A DNA stretch of 10,258 bases from Flavobacteriaceae bacterium (GTDB lineage: Bacteria; Bacteroidota; Bacteroidia; Flavobacteriales; Weeksellaceae), in assembly GCA_031273305.1 (NCBI GenBank), contig JAISSC010000095.1, positions 1 to 10,258 on the forward strand. Reading direction: 5' to 3'. Within the stretch, counting starts at the first letter, position 1; each line of letters starts with the position of its first letter. The position numbers were made by a program, and so were the translations under genes. Below the pieces are notes generated by a model. It was not told the DNA's origin. It saw nothing but the letters and a program-made list of their open reading frames with translations, and did not search any database. This document shows, in pieces, positions 1 to 6,447 of the stretch.

Positions 1-1
1 A

Positions 2-217
2 TTTGCAATTGCTGCCGCAGCGGAATTGAAAGTGGATGCAACCCCTATGGAGGGATTTGATAATGAGGCATTGGACGAATTATTGGAATTAAAAAAATCC
101 GGGTTAAAAAGTGTAACCATCTTACCTTTAGGATACCGTGACGAAACTAACGACTGGCTGGCAAATCTGGCAAAAGTCCGTCATCCGAAGGAAGAATTTT
201 TAATCCAAATCAGGTAA
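2..217 (+). CDS. Nitroreductase-family NAD(P)H-dependent oxidoreductase, C-terminal 71 residues (5' truncated by window)
   Basis: The reading frame is open from base 2 and ends in TAA at 215-217, so only the last 71 residues are present and the real start lies outside the window. The fragment begins FAIAAAAELKVDATPMEGFD. The PMEGFD segment, followed by a leucine-rich helix and a beta strand with LPLGYRDETNDW, matches the C-terminal part of NfsB-like flavoproteins, where P(I/M)EGFD is a family hallmark. Such enzymes bind FMN and reduce nitroaromatics, quinones or flavins with NAD(P)H in the cytoplasm. The natural substrate cannot be read from this piece. The gene converges on the minus-strand gene that ends at 288, with 70 bases between them and no convincing terminator hairpin. 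Confidence 0.8.
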   Translation, partial: FAIAAAAELKVDATPMEGFDNEALDELLELKKSGLKSVTILPLGYRDETNDWLANLAKVRHPKEEFLIQIR

Positions 218-287
218 AATAGAACTACGAATACGGATTATTTCAGATAAAAGAGACGTTATGTAAAATCTGCGCCCTTTCCTGTTC

Positions 288-1070
288 TCAGGAGATGGAA
301 GTATTATTGTTTTGCAACGATTTGATGAGATACAACTCTCTTAATCCTTTTATGGTATGAAGCCTGTCATAAACATCAATTTTTGTGGTTAATGGCGCAA
401 AAATATGTCCCGTACCTCCGGTAGCAATTACATAAGTTTGCTCTCCCAGTTCTTTATTTATCCTGTCTATCAATCCTTCCACCATACTCAGGAACCCGAA
501 AACAATACCGCTTTGCATGCTTGCTTCAGTTGTTTTTCCCAATACTCTTACCGGAGTTCTCATCTCCACATCAGAAAGTTGAGCCGTAGCACTAATTAAT
601 GAATTTAATGACGTAACCACCCCTGAGGCAATAATAACTCCTTTGAGTTCTCCTTTTCCGTCTACACAAGTCAAAGTCAGGGCGGTGCCAAAATCTACCA
701 CGATCTTAGTTCCCTCATATTTTTTATGGGCATAATATGCATTTGCATATAGGTCTGTTCCTATTTGCGGAGATACGGATATAAGTTCGGTAAGAATATT
801 TCTGCTAACTAAAACCGTTTTCACATTATGCAGCCGGGATAATGATTTCCTTACCGGATAGGTCAGATGGGGAACAACAGAACCGACGGCTATTTCAGTT
901 ATATCATTGGGGGCAATACCATAATTTTGGTACGTTATTTTAAATTGAGAAAACAACTCATCTTCTGTTTTATATGGTTTGGTGTTCATTACCCATGAAT
1001 GCGTGCAATCTTCTCCTTCAAAAATACCAAATCGTATATTACTGTTTCCGATGTTTACTACTAAAAGCAT
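288..1070 (-). CDS. coaX: Type III pantothenate kinase CoaX (260 aa), with Asp-to-Asn at the first phosphate-binding motif
   Basis: CoaX phosphorylates pantothenate in the first step of coenzyme A synthesis, in the cytoplasm. The frame opens with an ATG at 1103, but I chose the ATG at 1070. From there the protein starts MLLVVNIGNSNIRFG, as CoaX proteins normally do, and the start lies four bases after the upstream stop codon instead of overlapping that gene. Residues counted from 1070: the phosphate-1 motif is N6-I-G-N-S10, where the family usually has D-x-G-N-T; VGSVVP is at 62-67; G104-T-D106 carries the expected catalytic Asp; VVDFGTA at 124-130 carries D126; GVIIASG at 144-150 replaces the usual APG; ATGGTGHI is at 216-223. 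The length is normal for the family. Residues 6 and 107 (Leu where Arg is usual) are departures from the consensus, so activity should not be assumed. The gene is probably co-transcribed with the peptidase gene before it. Confidence 0.88.
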   Translation of the reverse strand: MLLVVNIGNSNIRFGIFEGEDCTHSWVMNTKPYKTEDELFSQFKITYQNYGIAPNDITEIAVGSVVPHLTYPVRKSLSRLHNVKTVLVSRNILTELISVSPQIGTDLYANAYYAHKKYEGTKIVVDFGTALTLTCVDGKGELKGVIIASGVVTSLNSLISATAQLSDVEMRTPVRVLGKTTEASMQSGIVFGFLSMVEGLIDRINKELGEQTYVIATGGTGHIFAPLTTKIDVYDRLHTIKGLRELYLIKSLQNNNTSIS

Positions 1071-1074
1071 GTTT

Positions 1075-2922
1075 TTATTGTTTAGGGTAAATATTGTTGT
1101 CATAATTGATGTCTCCTAAACGCCGAGAGGCATCAACCAGTATGGATTTTATCCTGTCGGGAGAAGTAGGTATCTCAAAAGAATATTCTTTTTGAGTCCA
1201 CTTCCAATAAGGTAATGTTTTCTGAACGATGTTAAATTCTTGTTTTTTGGAATTGTGCATCATGTTTAAAGGGATGTTGTAAATCTCCTGTGAGCCGTTG
1301 GTATAGAGGACATATACATCTACGGGCATAGGGAAATCTCCTGAATTTGCCAGAGTTATGAGAGTGTTTTTTCCTTTTTTCTCAACGTTTTTAATGGCAT
1401 AATCTATTTGTCGGGTAGTGGTGGTCATATAATTCCAGTACCATTTCAAATCCATTTGAGAAATTTTTTGAGCAATATGGATAAAATCACGGTCGGTCGG
1501 ATGTTTGAATTTCCATGTTTTAAAATATTCTTTCATAATTCTGGAAAGGTTTTGCTCTCCTACGATATATCCCAGTTGAACCAAAAACATTTCTCCTTTG
1601 ATGTAGGCTGCTACCGAATAACCATTATTAGTTTCATAATGGTCGGCGAGTAATCCCATAGCTTCCTCCCTCCCTGATTTTGAAAAATTAATGTACATAT
1701 TAACCGTTTCAAAATGGGGATTAGGCAAATCTTTCACACTTTCGGGAAAAATTTTTGCCATCGTCAGGTTTTCGGCATAGGAAGTAAATCCTTCATCCAT
1801 CCATGCGCGCATGCTTTCGTTGGTAGCCAGCACTTGCTGAAACCATGAATGAGATGCCTCGTGAAACATAAGACCGGCAAGGCTTTCCAGAGAGTTAGCA
1901 TTTCCCATGATCATAGTACACATTCCGTATTCCATGCCTCCGTCTCCTCCTTGTATAAAAGAATACACAGGATAAGGATAAGCTCCGAAATTTTCTTTCA
2001 TGATTTGAAAATATTGTGTAATAATGGGTGTAGATTTTTCCCAATAGCCGGTTTTTTCAGATTTTTGATAGACCAGATATACCAAAGGTCCTTCCGGTAT
2101 TTGCACATTTTCTACGGTATAATCCGGGTCGGCAGCCCATGCAAAATCATGGATAGCCTCTGCTTTGAAATGCCATATTGTTTTATTGTTTTTAACAACC
2201 GGTTTGGCTTTTGTGTCGTATCCTTTTACTTTCGTCGGATTCTGTAATACGCCTCCGGCTCCTACAATATAGCTCTTATCAATATTGATCTTTACATCGT
2301 AGTTTCCGAAAACTCCATGAAATTCTCTGGCTATATAGTCAAAAGTATGCCATCCTTCATAATCATACTCGACCACTTTTGGATACCATTGGGTCATAGT
2401 AAGTTCGATTCCTTCGGAATTATTTCTCCCTGATCTTCTTATTCTTACCGGTACCTGAGCATCCCATTCCATATCAAAAACAGTGGTAGAATTAGGGAGA
2501 ACAGGATGAGCCAATTGTACCTCCAAAATAGTTCCTTCTACTTTATATTTCACAACAGCTCCGTCTTGTTTTAGGGATTTGATCTTTTGATACCCTATTT
2601 CATTCGGTTTTAATTGAGAGATGCGAGAAGACCCGTCAGTATTTATCATCCTCTGATCCGAACCCTTTTGTAATTGTTGGAGTTTTTGATCCATCATGGA
2701 GTTGGGCTGAAAGGCATTCCAATATAAATGGAAGTAAAAAACGTTCAGGGTGTCAGGAGAATTGTTGGTATAAGCAACGCTCTGGGAGCCTTTATATCGA
2801 TAGTTTTTGGCATCGACTTCTATATTCATGTCATAATCAGCCTGTTGCTGATAGTATGCGCCGATTTGAGATTGAGCAAAAAAACCGACTAATGCGAAAC
2901 AGATAAACACTAATTTTTTCAT
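1075..2922 (-). CDS. Secreted M1-family zinc metallopeptidase (615 aa)
   Basis: This is a gluzincin aminopeptidase-like protein. The zinc site is complete: H354-E355-A-S-H358, with the third ligand E377 in WMDEGF exactly 18 residues after the second His, which is the M1 spacing. GGMEY at 328-332 stands where M1 enzymes carry the substrate-binding GxMEN loop. Residues 1-19 form a Sec signal peptide (MKK, a hydrophobic run to about 15, then AQSQ), so the mature enzyme should be periplasmic or outer-membrane associated, probably clipping peptides for nutrition. The N-terminal 260 residues look like the usual M1 beta-sandwich. I see no obvious type IX sorting domain at the C terminus. The gene starts 59 bases after the meaB stop, and I see no good -7 box in that gap, so read-through from meaB is plausible. 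Peptide specificity is unknown. Confidence 0.9.
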   Translation of the reverse strand: MKKLVFICFALVGFFAQSQIGAYYQQQADYDMNIEVDAKNYRYKGSQSVAYTNNSPDTLNVFYFHLYWNAFQPNSMMDQKLQQLQKGSDQRMINTDGSSRISQLKPNEIGYQKIKSLKQDGAVVKYKVEGTILEVQLAHPVLPNSTTVFDMEWDAQVPVRIRRSGRNNSEGIELTMTQWYPKVVEYDYEGWHTFDYIAREFHGVFGNYDVKINIDKSYIVGAGGVLQNPTKVKGYDTKAKPVVKNNKTIWHFKAEAIHDFAWAADPDYTVENVQIPEGPLVYLVYQKSEKTGYWEKSTPIITQYFQIMKENFGAYPYPVYSFIQGGDGGMEYGMCTMIMGNANSLESLAGLMFHEASHSWFQQVLATNESMRAWMDEGFTSYAENLTMAKIFPESVKDLPNPHFETVNMYINFSKSGREEAMGLLADHYETNNGYSVAAYIKGEMFLVQLGYIVGEQNLSRIMKEYFKTWKFKHPTDRDFIHIAQKISQMDLKWYWNYMTTTTRQIDYAIKNVEKKGKNTLITLANSGDFPMPVDVYVLYTNGSQEIYNIPLNMMHNSKKQEFNIVQKTLPYWKWTQKEYSFEIPTSPDRIKSILVDASRRLGDINYDNNIYPKQ

Positions 2923-2981
2923 TAAATACTAAATTTGTCGCAATTTAACGATAAATTTTATTTGAAAGGCGGAATTATTCA

Positions 2982-3965
2982 TTAAAAAAATTCATTAATC
3001 CATTTTTCTGCTGCAGTAGAGGGATTAATCGTAAAAGATTCTACTTCTTTTTTTATCTTATCGGTATGCTCCTGTACTTTATGTTTTTCCTTTAGTCTTT
3101 CCATAAAGTAATAGAAAAGCAAATGTTCAAAACGGTGCAAAAATTGTTTTTTTCTTTGTTCGTAAAAATATCCGCTTTTTTTGGCATGAGCAAAGAAATC
3201 CAGAATACTGTTCCAACATTTATCAATATTTCTGTTATCCAGAGCAGAACCGAGAATTACAGGAATATTCCAACCGGTGAATTTTTTCGGCATTAGTTTT
3301 AGTGCACGTATAATATTGGACTGGGAATCGATGGCTGCACGTGAGGGTTTTTCTTCTACCTTATTGATAAAAACTACATCCGCCATTTCCATAATTCCTC
3401 GTTTAATTCCCTGTAACTCATCTCCGGTAGAGGCTATGGTGAGATATAAAAAACAGTCGCAGATCTCCGATACGGTTATTTCGGACTGACCTACTCCTAC
3501 GGTCTCAATCAGGATAACGTCATATCCGGCTGTTTCACAGAGCAATACTGTTTCAAAAGTGGAGGAGGAAACACCGCCCAGAGTTCCGGAAGAAGGAGAA
3601 GGTCGTATAAATGCGGAGGGATTTTTTGAGAGTTCTTCCATTCGGGTCTTATCTCCCAGAATACTTCCTTGTGAAATATGACTGCTGGGGTCAATCGCCA
3701 ATACGGCAATTTTATGCCCTAAGGAAATAAGATGCAAACCCAGAGATTCTATAAAAGTACTTTTTCCTACTCCGGGAATACCGGTAATCCCTATCCGAAG
3801 AGCTTTTCCTGTATAAGGAATCAGTTCCTGCAATAACTTATTGGCATAATTCCGATGTTCTGTTTTCCTGCTTTCGGTTAGAGTAATAGCCCTGCTTAAT
3901 GCCGCTAATTGTCCTTTTAGTATGTTTTCCTTCAACTGAGTAAGTTCGGGGAGTTGAGTAGCCAT
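2982..3965 (-). CDS. meaB: MeaB/ArgK-type G3E GTPase, chaperone of methylmalonyl-CoA mutase (327 aa)
   Basis: MeaB is a cytoplasmic P-loop GTPase that protects and reloads adenosylcobalamin-dependent methylmalonyl-CoA mutase; older annotations call it ArgK or LAO transport ATPase. Visible motifs are Walker A GIPGVGKS at 62-69, the IDPSS segment at 91-95 followed by GSILGDKTRM (the base-off Mg-binding region), ETVGVGQSE at 154-162 (G3 and switch region), NKVE at 201-204 (G4) and GSAL at about 254-257 (G5). The G4 motif carries Glu where NKxD is usual. The C-terminal helices after residue 260 fit the MeaB dimerisation arm. No mutase subunit gene is adjacent, although meaB often sits beside mutAB. 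Upstream, at 3998-4005 on the minus strand, is a TATATTTG -7 box, so this gene may lead a meaB-peptidase-coaX transcription unit. Confidence 0.9.
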   Translation of the reverse strand: MATQLPELTQLKENILKGQLAALSRAITLTESRKTEHRNYANKLLQELIPYTGKALRIGITGIPGVGKSTFIESLGLHLISLGHKIAVLAIDPSSHISQGSILGDKTRMEELSKNPSAFIRPSPSSGTLGGVSSSTFETVLLCETAGYDVILIETVGVGQSEITVSEICDCFLYLTIASTGDELQGIKRGIMEMADVVFINKVEEKPSRAAIDSQSNIIRALKLMPKKFTGWNIPVILGSALDNRNIDKCWNSILDFFAHAKKSGYFYEQRKKQFLHRFEHLLFYYFMERLKEKHKVQEHTDKIKKEVESFTINPSTAAEKWINEFF

Positions 3966-3997
3966 TTTTTATTCTTTTATAAGAAATAATATATTTT

Positions 3998-4005
3998 CAA
4001 ATATA
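3998..4005 (-). promoter_or_regulatory. Probable -7 box of the meaB promoter (TATATTTG)
   Basis: Read on the minus strand the octamer is TATATTTG, a full match to the Bacteroidota -7 consensus TAnnTTTG. It lies 32 bases before the meaB ATG. I find no TTTG at the expected 19-base spacing upstream, so the -33 half is weak or diverged. Confidence 0.5.
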
Positions 4006-4110
4006 GTAAATCTTGTTTAATTGATGTTACATTACTACGGAATGTTATCATGGGTGGAAGCGTTGCAAGCGGAACAATTTTTCAGCGGTAGTGCTTCTTA
4101 CAACGTCACC

Positions 4111-4716
4111 CTAGTTGATCTTAATAATTTTCTCTAATTCTTTTATTCCTTTTTTCGTAGCGATGGAACGTATTAAAAGACCTATAAAATATATCTTGGA
4201 ATTTTTATCTAAAGCCGGATTTGATGAGATATTTTCGTTCATAATGATTTGTTCTACTAAATAAAAATATTCCATAACCAGTTTTTTATTAATCTTAGAA
4301 CGATATACTCCTTCTTCTATTCCGAGTGTTATATTGTTTCGGAGTTGGGTTTTTATACATTGTTTTTGAATATTTAATATCTCCTTATAAATTTCAGGAT
4401 AAAATTTTTCCAGTTGAAAGGAAGTTTTATTCTTCTTTATGAAAAAAAGATTTTGCAGGTTTTCCAAAAGCATAAACTTTTGCTGAATAATACTCTGATA
4501 ATTCTTAATTCTGTTTTCCAATTCAGTAATGGATGAAGACAGGCTTTCACTAAAGGTCTGTTTGATAAGTTCTTCTTTTCCGGGAAAATGTTCATACAAG
4601 GTTCTTTTAGACATTCTTAATTCTTCACTTATCATGTCCATCGTAACTCCTTTTACTCCAACATTTGTAAATAGTTCCAATGATTTTGAAATAATTCTTT
4701 CTTTTAGACTATCCAT
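4111..4716 (-). CDS. TetR/AcrR-family transcriptional regulator (201 aa), orphan
   Basis: Residues 1-55 form the TetR DNA-binding domain: KERIISKSLELFTNVGVKGV is followed by the helix-turn-helix MDMISEELRMSKRTLYEHFP at 26-45, ending in the family's typical YxHFxxKEEL. Residues from about 60 to 201 are helical and Lys/Ile/Asn-rich with no recognisable ligand signature, as expected for the variable effector-binding and dimerisation part. No efflux pump or enzyme gene lies divergent to it or next to it on the same strand, so the ligand and target genes cannot be inferred from context. A perfect 37-base palindrome at 4753-4789 overlaps the upstream side of its promoter, which makes autorepression likely. 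By codon choice the gene is visibly more AT-rich than meaB or lysA. Confidence 0.88.
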   Translation of the reverse strand: MDSLKERIISKSLELFTNVGVKGVTMDMISEELRMSKRTLYEHFPGKEELIKQTFSESLSSSITELENRIKNYQSIIQQKFMLLENLQNLFFIKKNKTSFQLEKFYPEIYKEILNIQKQCIKTQLRNNITLGIEEGVYRSKINKKLVMEYFYLVEQIIMNENISSNPALDKNSKIYFIGLLIRSIATKKGIKELEKIIKIN

Positions 4717-4738
4717 ACATAATATCTTATATTTAAGG

Positions 4739-4746
4739 CAAATATA
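4739..4746 (-). promoter_or_regulatory. Probable -7 box of the tetR-family gene (TATATTTG)
   Basis: The minus strand reads TATATTTG, matching TAnnTTTG, 22 bases before the ATG. The expected -33 position falls inside the palindrome at 4753-4789, where no exact TTTG is present. Transcription would start a few bases downstream of the box, leaving a leader shorter than 20 bases. Confidence 0.55.
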
Positions 4747-4752
4747 AGAATA

Positions 4753-4789
4753 AAAAACTAATAAAACTAAAATAGTTTTATTAGTTTTT
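4753..4789. promoter_or_regulatory. Perfect 17-bp inverted repeat, candidate operator of the TetR-family regulator
   Basis: The left arm AAAAACTAATAAAACTA (4753-4769) is followed by the spacer AAA and the exact reverse complement at 4773-4789. It ends six bases upstream of the -7 box of the regulator gene and covers the -33 region, which is where a self-repressing TetR dimer would bind. An alternative is a weak terminator for the ATPase gene that ends at 4922, since an arm ends in a T run on either strand. The stem has only two G:C pairs per arm-half and no GC-rich core, which argues against that. Confidence 0.6.
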
Positions 4790-4921
4790 ATGGTGGTTTT
4801 TATTTATAACGGTAGAGCTTTCTAATTATAAAAATTATCCATCTCCCGACTTTAACAATGCATCACCCTAAACAATCTCCATGCAAATTTTAGACACATA
4901 GACCTTTAAATGAGTTTATAT

Positions 4922-6106
4922 TTAAAACAACTCTTTCGGATTAATCTTCAAAAATTCATCGTAAGGAATACCTCCTGTTCCTACAAGAAGCACTTTTTCA
5001 GGATGAAATTTATCTGCAAATATTCCCATACCTGCATTTCTTACTTTCATTCCACTTTTGACTTCGAGTCCGATTACCTTATCACCTTTTTCTAAGATAA
5101 AGTCAACTTCATAATTACCCTCTCGCCAGTAGTATAGGTTATATCTTTCAGAAACGGAATTATTAATCAGATGTGCTCCCACAGAGGATTCGACTAACCG
5201 CCCCCATAATTCGGGATTAATGATTGCCTTTTCATAAGTATTATTACTTTGAGCAGTGATCAAAGCTGTGTTATATACCTGAAATTTCGGACTTGAACCT
5301 CGTTTGCGGATTATATCTCCGGCATACTTATCTAAACCGGCTAGTAATCCACAATCAGATAGAAGCTCCAGATAATTTGCTAAAGTAGTAGTATTTCCGG
5401 CATCCTGAAGCTGTCCTAATATCTTTGTATAGGAAAGAATCTGCCCTGAATATAAGCAACCTGCTTCAAACAGCCGCCTCAACAAGGCAGGCTTATCAAC
5501 CCGTGTGAGCATAAATATATCTTTGGAAATACTCGTTTCAATAAGTGCATCCTTTATGTAGTTTTTCCAACGTTCTTCATCTTTAATTAGAGTTACAGAC
5601 CCCGGATATCCTCCAAAGTAAACATACTGCTCAATACTCCATCCAAAGGCTTCCTGCATTTCAGAATAAGTCCAATGTCCCAAATATAAAGTTTCAAATC
5701 TACCGGCTAGGGATTCTGTTAACCCTTTCTGAATCAATAAACGTGAAGAACCCAATAAAATCACTTTAATATTGATATTTTCACGGGTATCCTTATCCCA
5801 TTGCTGCTTTACAACCTCACTCCAGTTATCAATCTTTTGTATCTCGTCAATTACCAGTAAAAATTCTGTGATCTCAGATGTTTTCATTCTTAATCTGACT
5901 GCTTCCCACACCTGCACCAACCAAGCGGAGTTCGGTGCCGAAATAGCATCTGCCGATTCGTATAGGTTAGGAATAGACAGTTGAGACAAGAGTTGGGTTA
6001 TCATCGTAGTTTTACCTACCTGACGAGGTCCAAGAATAACTTGAATAAACTTTCTTGGTTCTTCAATTCTTGACTTAACTGATTTAAAATAAGCACGTTC
6101 AAACAT
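4922..6106 (-). CDS. AAA_14 / DUF4143 family ATPase with winged-helix and PD-(D/E)XK-like C-terminal region (394 aa)
   Basis: The N-terminal AAA+ module has Walker A GPRQVGKT at 26-33, Walker B LLVIDEIQKI at 83-92, and the segment GSSRLLIQKGLTESLAGR at 119-136, where this family carries its sensor and arginine residues. YFGGYPG at 163-169 is another family hallmark. Residues 222-258 (sequence around TKILGQLQDAGNTTTLANYL, then ELLSDCGLL) resemble the winged-helix segment typical of the family. The C-terminal DUF4143 part contains EVDFIL at 333-338 and LEVKSG at 347-352, giving the D...ExK pattern of the PD-(D/E)XK fold. The length is normal and the protein appears intact. The biochemical role of these ATPases is not established; they are common as lone accessory genes in Bacteria and Archaea. 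The gene has its own promoter embedded in a palindrome array, suggesting tight regulation. The ATG at 6106 is the only start that fits. Confidence 0.9.
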   Translation of the reverse strand: MFERAYFKSVKSRIEEPRKFIQVILGPRQVGKTTMITQLLSQLSIPNLYESADAISAPNSAWLVQVWEAVRLRMKTSEITEFLLVIDEIQKIDNWSEVVKQQWDKDTRENINIKVILLGSSRLLIQKGLTESLAGRFETLYLGHWTYSEMQEAFGWSIEQYVYFGGYPGSVTLIKDEERWKNYIKDALIETSISKDIFMLTRVDKPALLRRLFEAGCLYSGQILSYTKILGQLQDAGNTTTLANYLELLSDCGLLAGLDKYAGDIIRKRGSSPKFQVYNTALITAQSNNTYEKAIINPELWGRLVESSVGAHLINNSVSERYNLYYWREGNYEVDFILEKGDKVIGLEVKSGMKVRNAGMGIFADKFHPEKVLLVGTGGIPYDEFLKINPKELF

Positions 6107-6192
6107 AAAATCTAAATTTACTCAATGTAACTAGTAAAATTACTCAATATATCTAGTAAATTTACTCAATACATTGAGCAAATTTACTCAAT
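6107..6192. repeat. Array of four 22-bp-spaced imperfect palindromes upstream of the AAA_14 gene
   Basis: The sequence (A)AATTTACTCAAT recurs at 6114-6126, 6136-6148, 6158-6170 and 6180-6192, exactly 22 bases apart; copy two has one substitution. Each copy is the right half of a 20-bp near-palindrome with consensus half-site ATTGAGTAAA: 6107-6116 (poor left half AAAATCTAAA), 6129-6138 (AACTAGTAAA), 6151-6160 (ATCTAGTAAA) and 6173-6182 (ATTGAGCAAA, nearly perfect). The spacing is close to two helical turns, so the sites face the same side of DNA. The array abuts the start codon and overlaps the promoter, which suggests a cooperative operator. Confidence 0.85.
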
Positions 6193-6209
6193 GTTTTTGG
6201 TTTTGCAAA
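6179..6209 (-). promoter_or_regulatory. Promoter of the AAA_14 gene, TTTG-N19-TAAATTTG
   Basis: On the minus strand, TTTG at 6209-6206 is followed after exactly 19 bases by TAAATTTG at 6186-6179, a full match to the Bacteroidota promoter consensus. Transcription would start near 6170-6175, so three of the four palindromes would lie in the leader and the fourth on the -7 box. Confidence 0.7.
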
Positions 6210-6230
6210 TATTTTTTCGCATCAAGGCAC

Positions 6231-6259
6231 AAAAAAAAAGCACCCAATTTGGATGCTTT
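6231..6259 (-). terminator. Rho-independent terminator after tRNA-Ser
   Basis: Read on the minus strand, AAAGCATCC (6259-6251) pairs with GGGTGCTTT (6245-6237) around a five-base loop, with one U:G wobble, and a T run continues through 6231. It lies 44 bases past the mature tRNA 3' end and just before the promoter of the ATPase gene, so it insulates the two units. Confidence 0.75.
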
Positions 6260-6302
6260 CATGTAAAATTCTTGTAACTTACTAATTCTCAACATATTAT
6301 TG

Positions 6303-6387
6303 CGGAGAAAGAGGGATTCGAACCCCCGGAGGCTCTCACCTCAACGGTTTTCAAGACCGCCGCAATCGACCACTCTGCCATTTCTCC
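6303..6387 (-). tRNA. tRNA-Ser(UGA)
   Basis: The 85-base gene has acceptor GGAGAAA (5') pairing with TTTCTCC and discriminator G, as serine tRNAs require. The anticodon loop CTTGAAA gives anticodon TGA, read after the GCGGT stem. A long class II variable arm follows (around GTTGAGGTGAGAGCCTCC), then the T arm GGGGGTTCGAATCCC. CCA is not encoded; the 3' flank reads CAA after the discriminator. It is transcribed from its own promoter 26 bases upstream and ends at the hairpin at 6231-6259. Confidence 0.95.
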
Positions 6388-6412
6388 TTTACCCTTTTGC
6401 GGTAAACGGTTG

Positions 6413-6443
6413 CAAATATACAATCCTTTTCGATTATTTCAAA
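6413..6443 (-). promoter_or_regulatory. Promoter of tRNA-Ser, TTTG-N19-TATATTTG
   Basis: On the minus strand, TTTG at 6443-6440, exactly 19 bases, then TATATTTG at 6420-6413. This is a full consensus Bacteroidota promoter, 25 bases before the tRNA 5' end. It lies between the lysA stop codon and the tRNA, so the tRNA need not depend on lysA transcription. Confidence 0.72.
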
Positions 6444-6447
6444 TTTT

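Noticed and set aside
280..293. Small hairpin TCCTG-TTCT-CAGGA as terminator between the convergent genes
   Set aside because: The stem is only five base pairs, has no T run on either side, and overlaps the coaX stop codon.
1071..1103. Upstream ATG of coaX at 1103, preceded by AGGAG on the minus strand, which would add 11 residues
   Set aside because: The extra residues (MTTIFTLNNKN) precede the normal CoaX N terminus and would overlap the end of the peptidase gene. The AGGAG match lies within that coding sequence and Shine-Dalgarno use is rare in this phylum. The start at 1070 is preferred but not proven.
1849..2247. 132-codon + strand open frame
   Set aside because: It lies wholly antisense to the M1 peptidase catalytic region, whose motifs are intact; it resembles no family and is a shadow.
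6107..6192. CRISPR array
   Set aside because: The units are only 22 bp apart, the repeats are palindromic half-sites with about nine variable bases, and no cas genes are present; operator sites fit better.
6303..6387. tRNA-Ser as an attachment site for an integrated element carrying the ATPase
   Set aside because: I searched for a second copy of the tRNA 3' end (GAGGGATTCGAAC region) in the window and found none, and there is no integrase gene. The adjacency alone is not evidence of integration.
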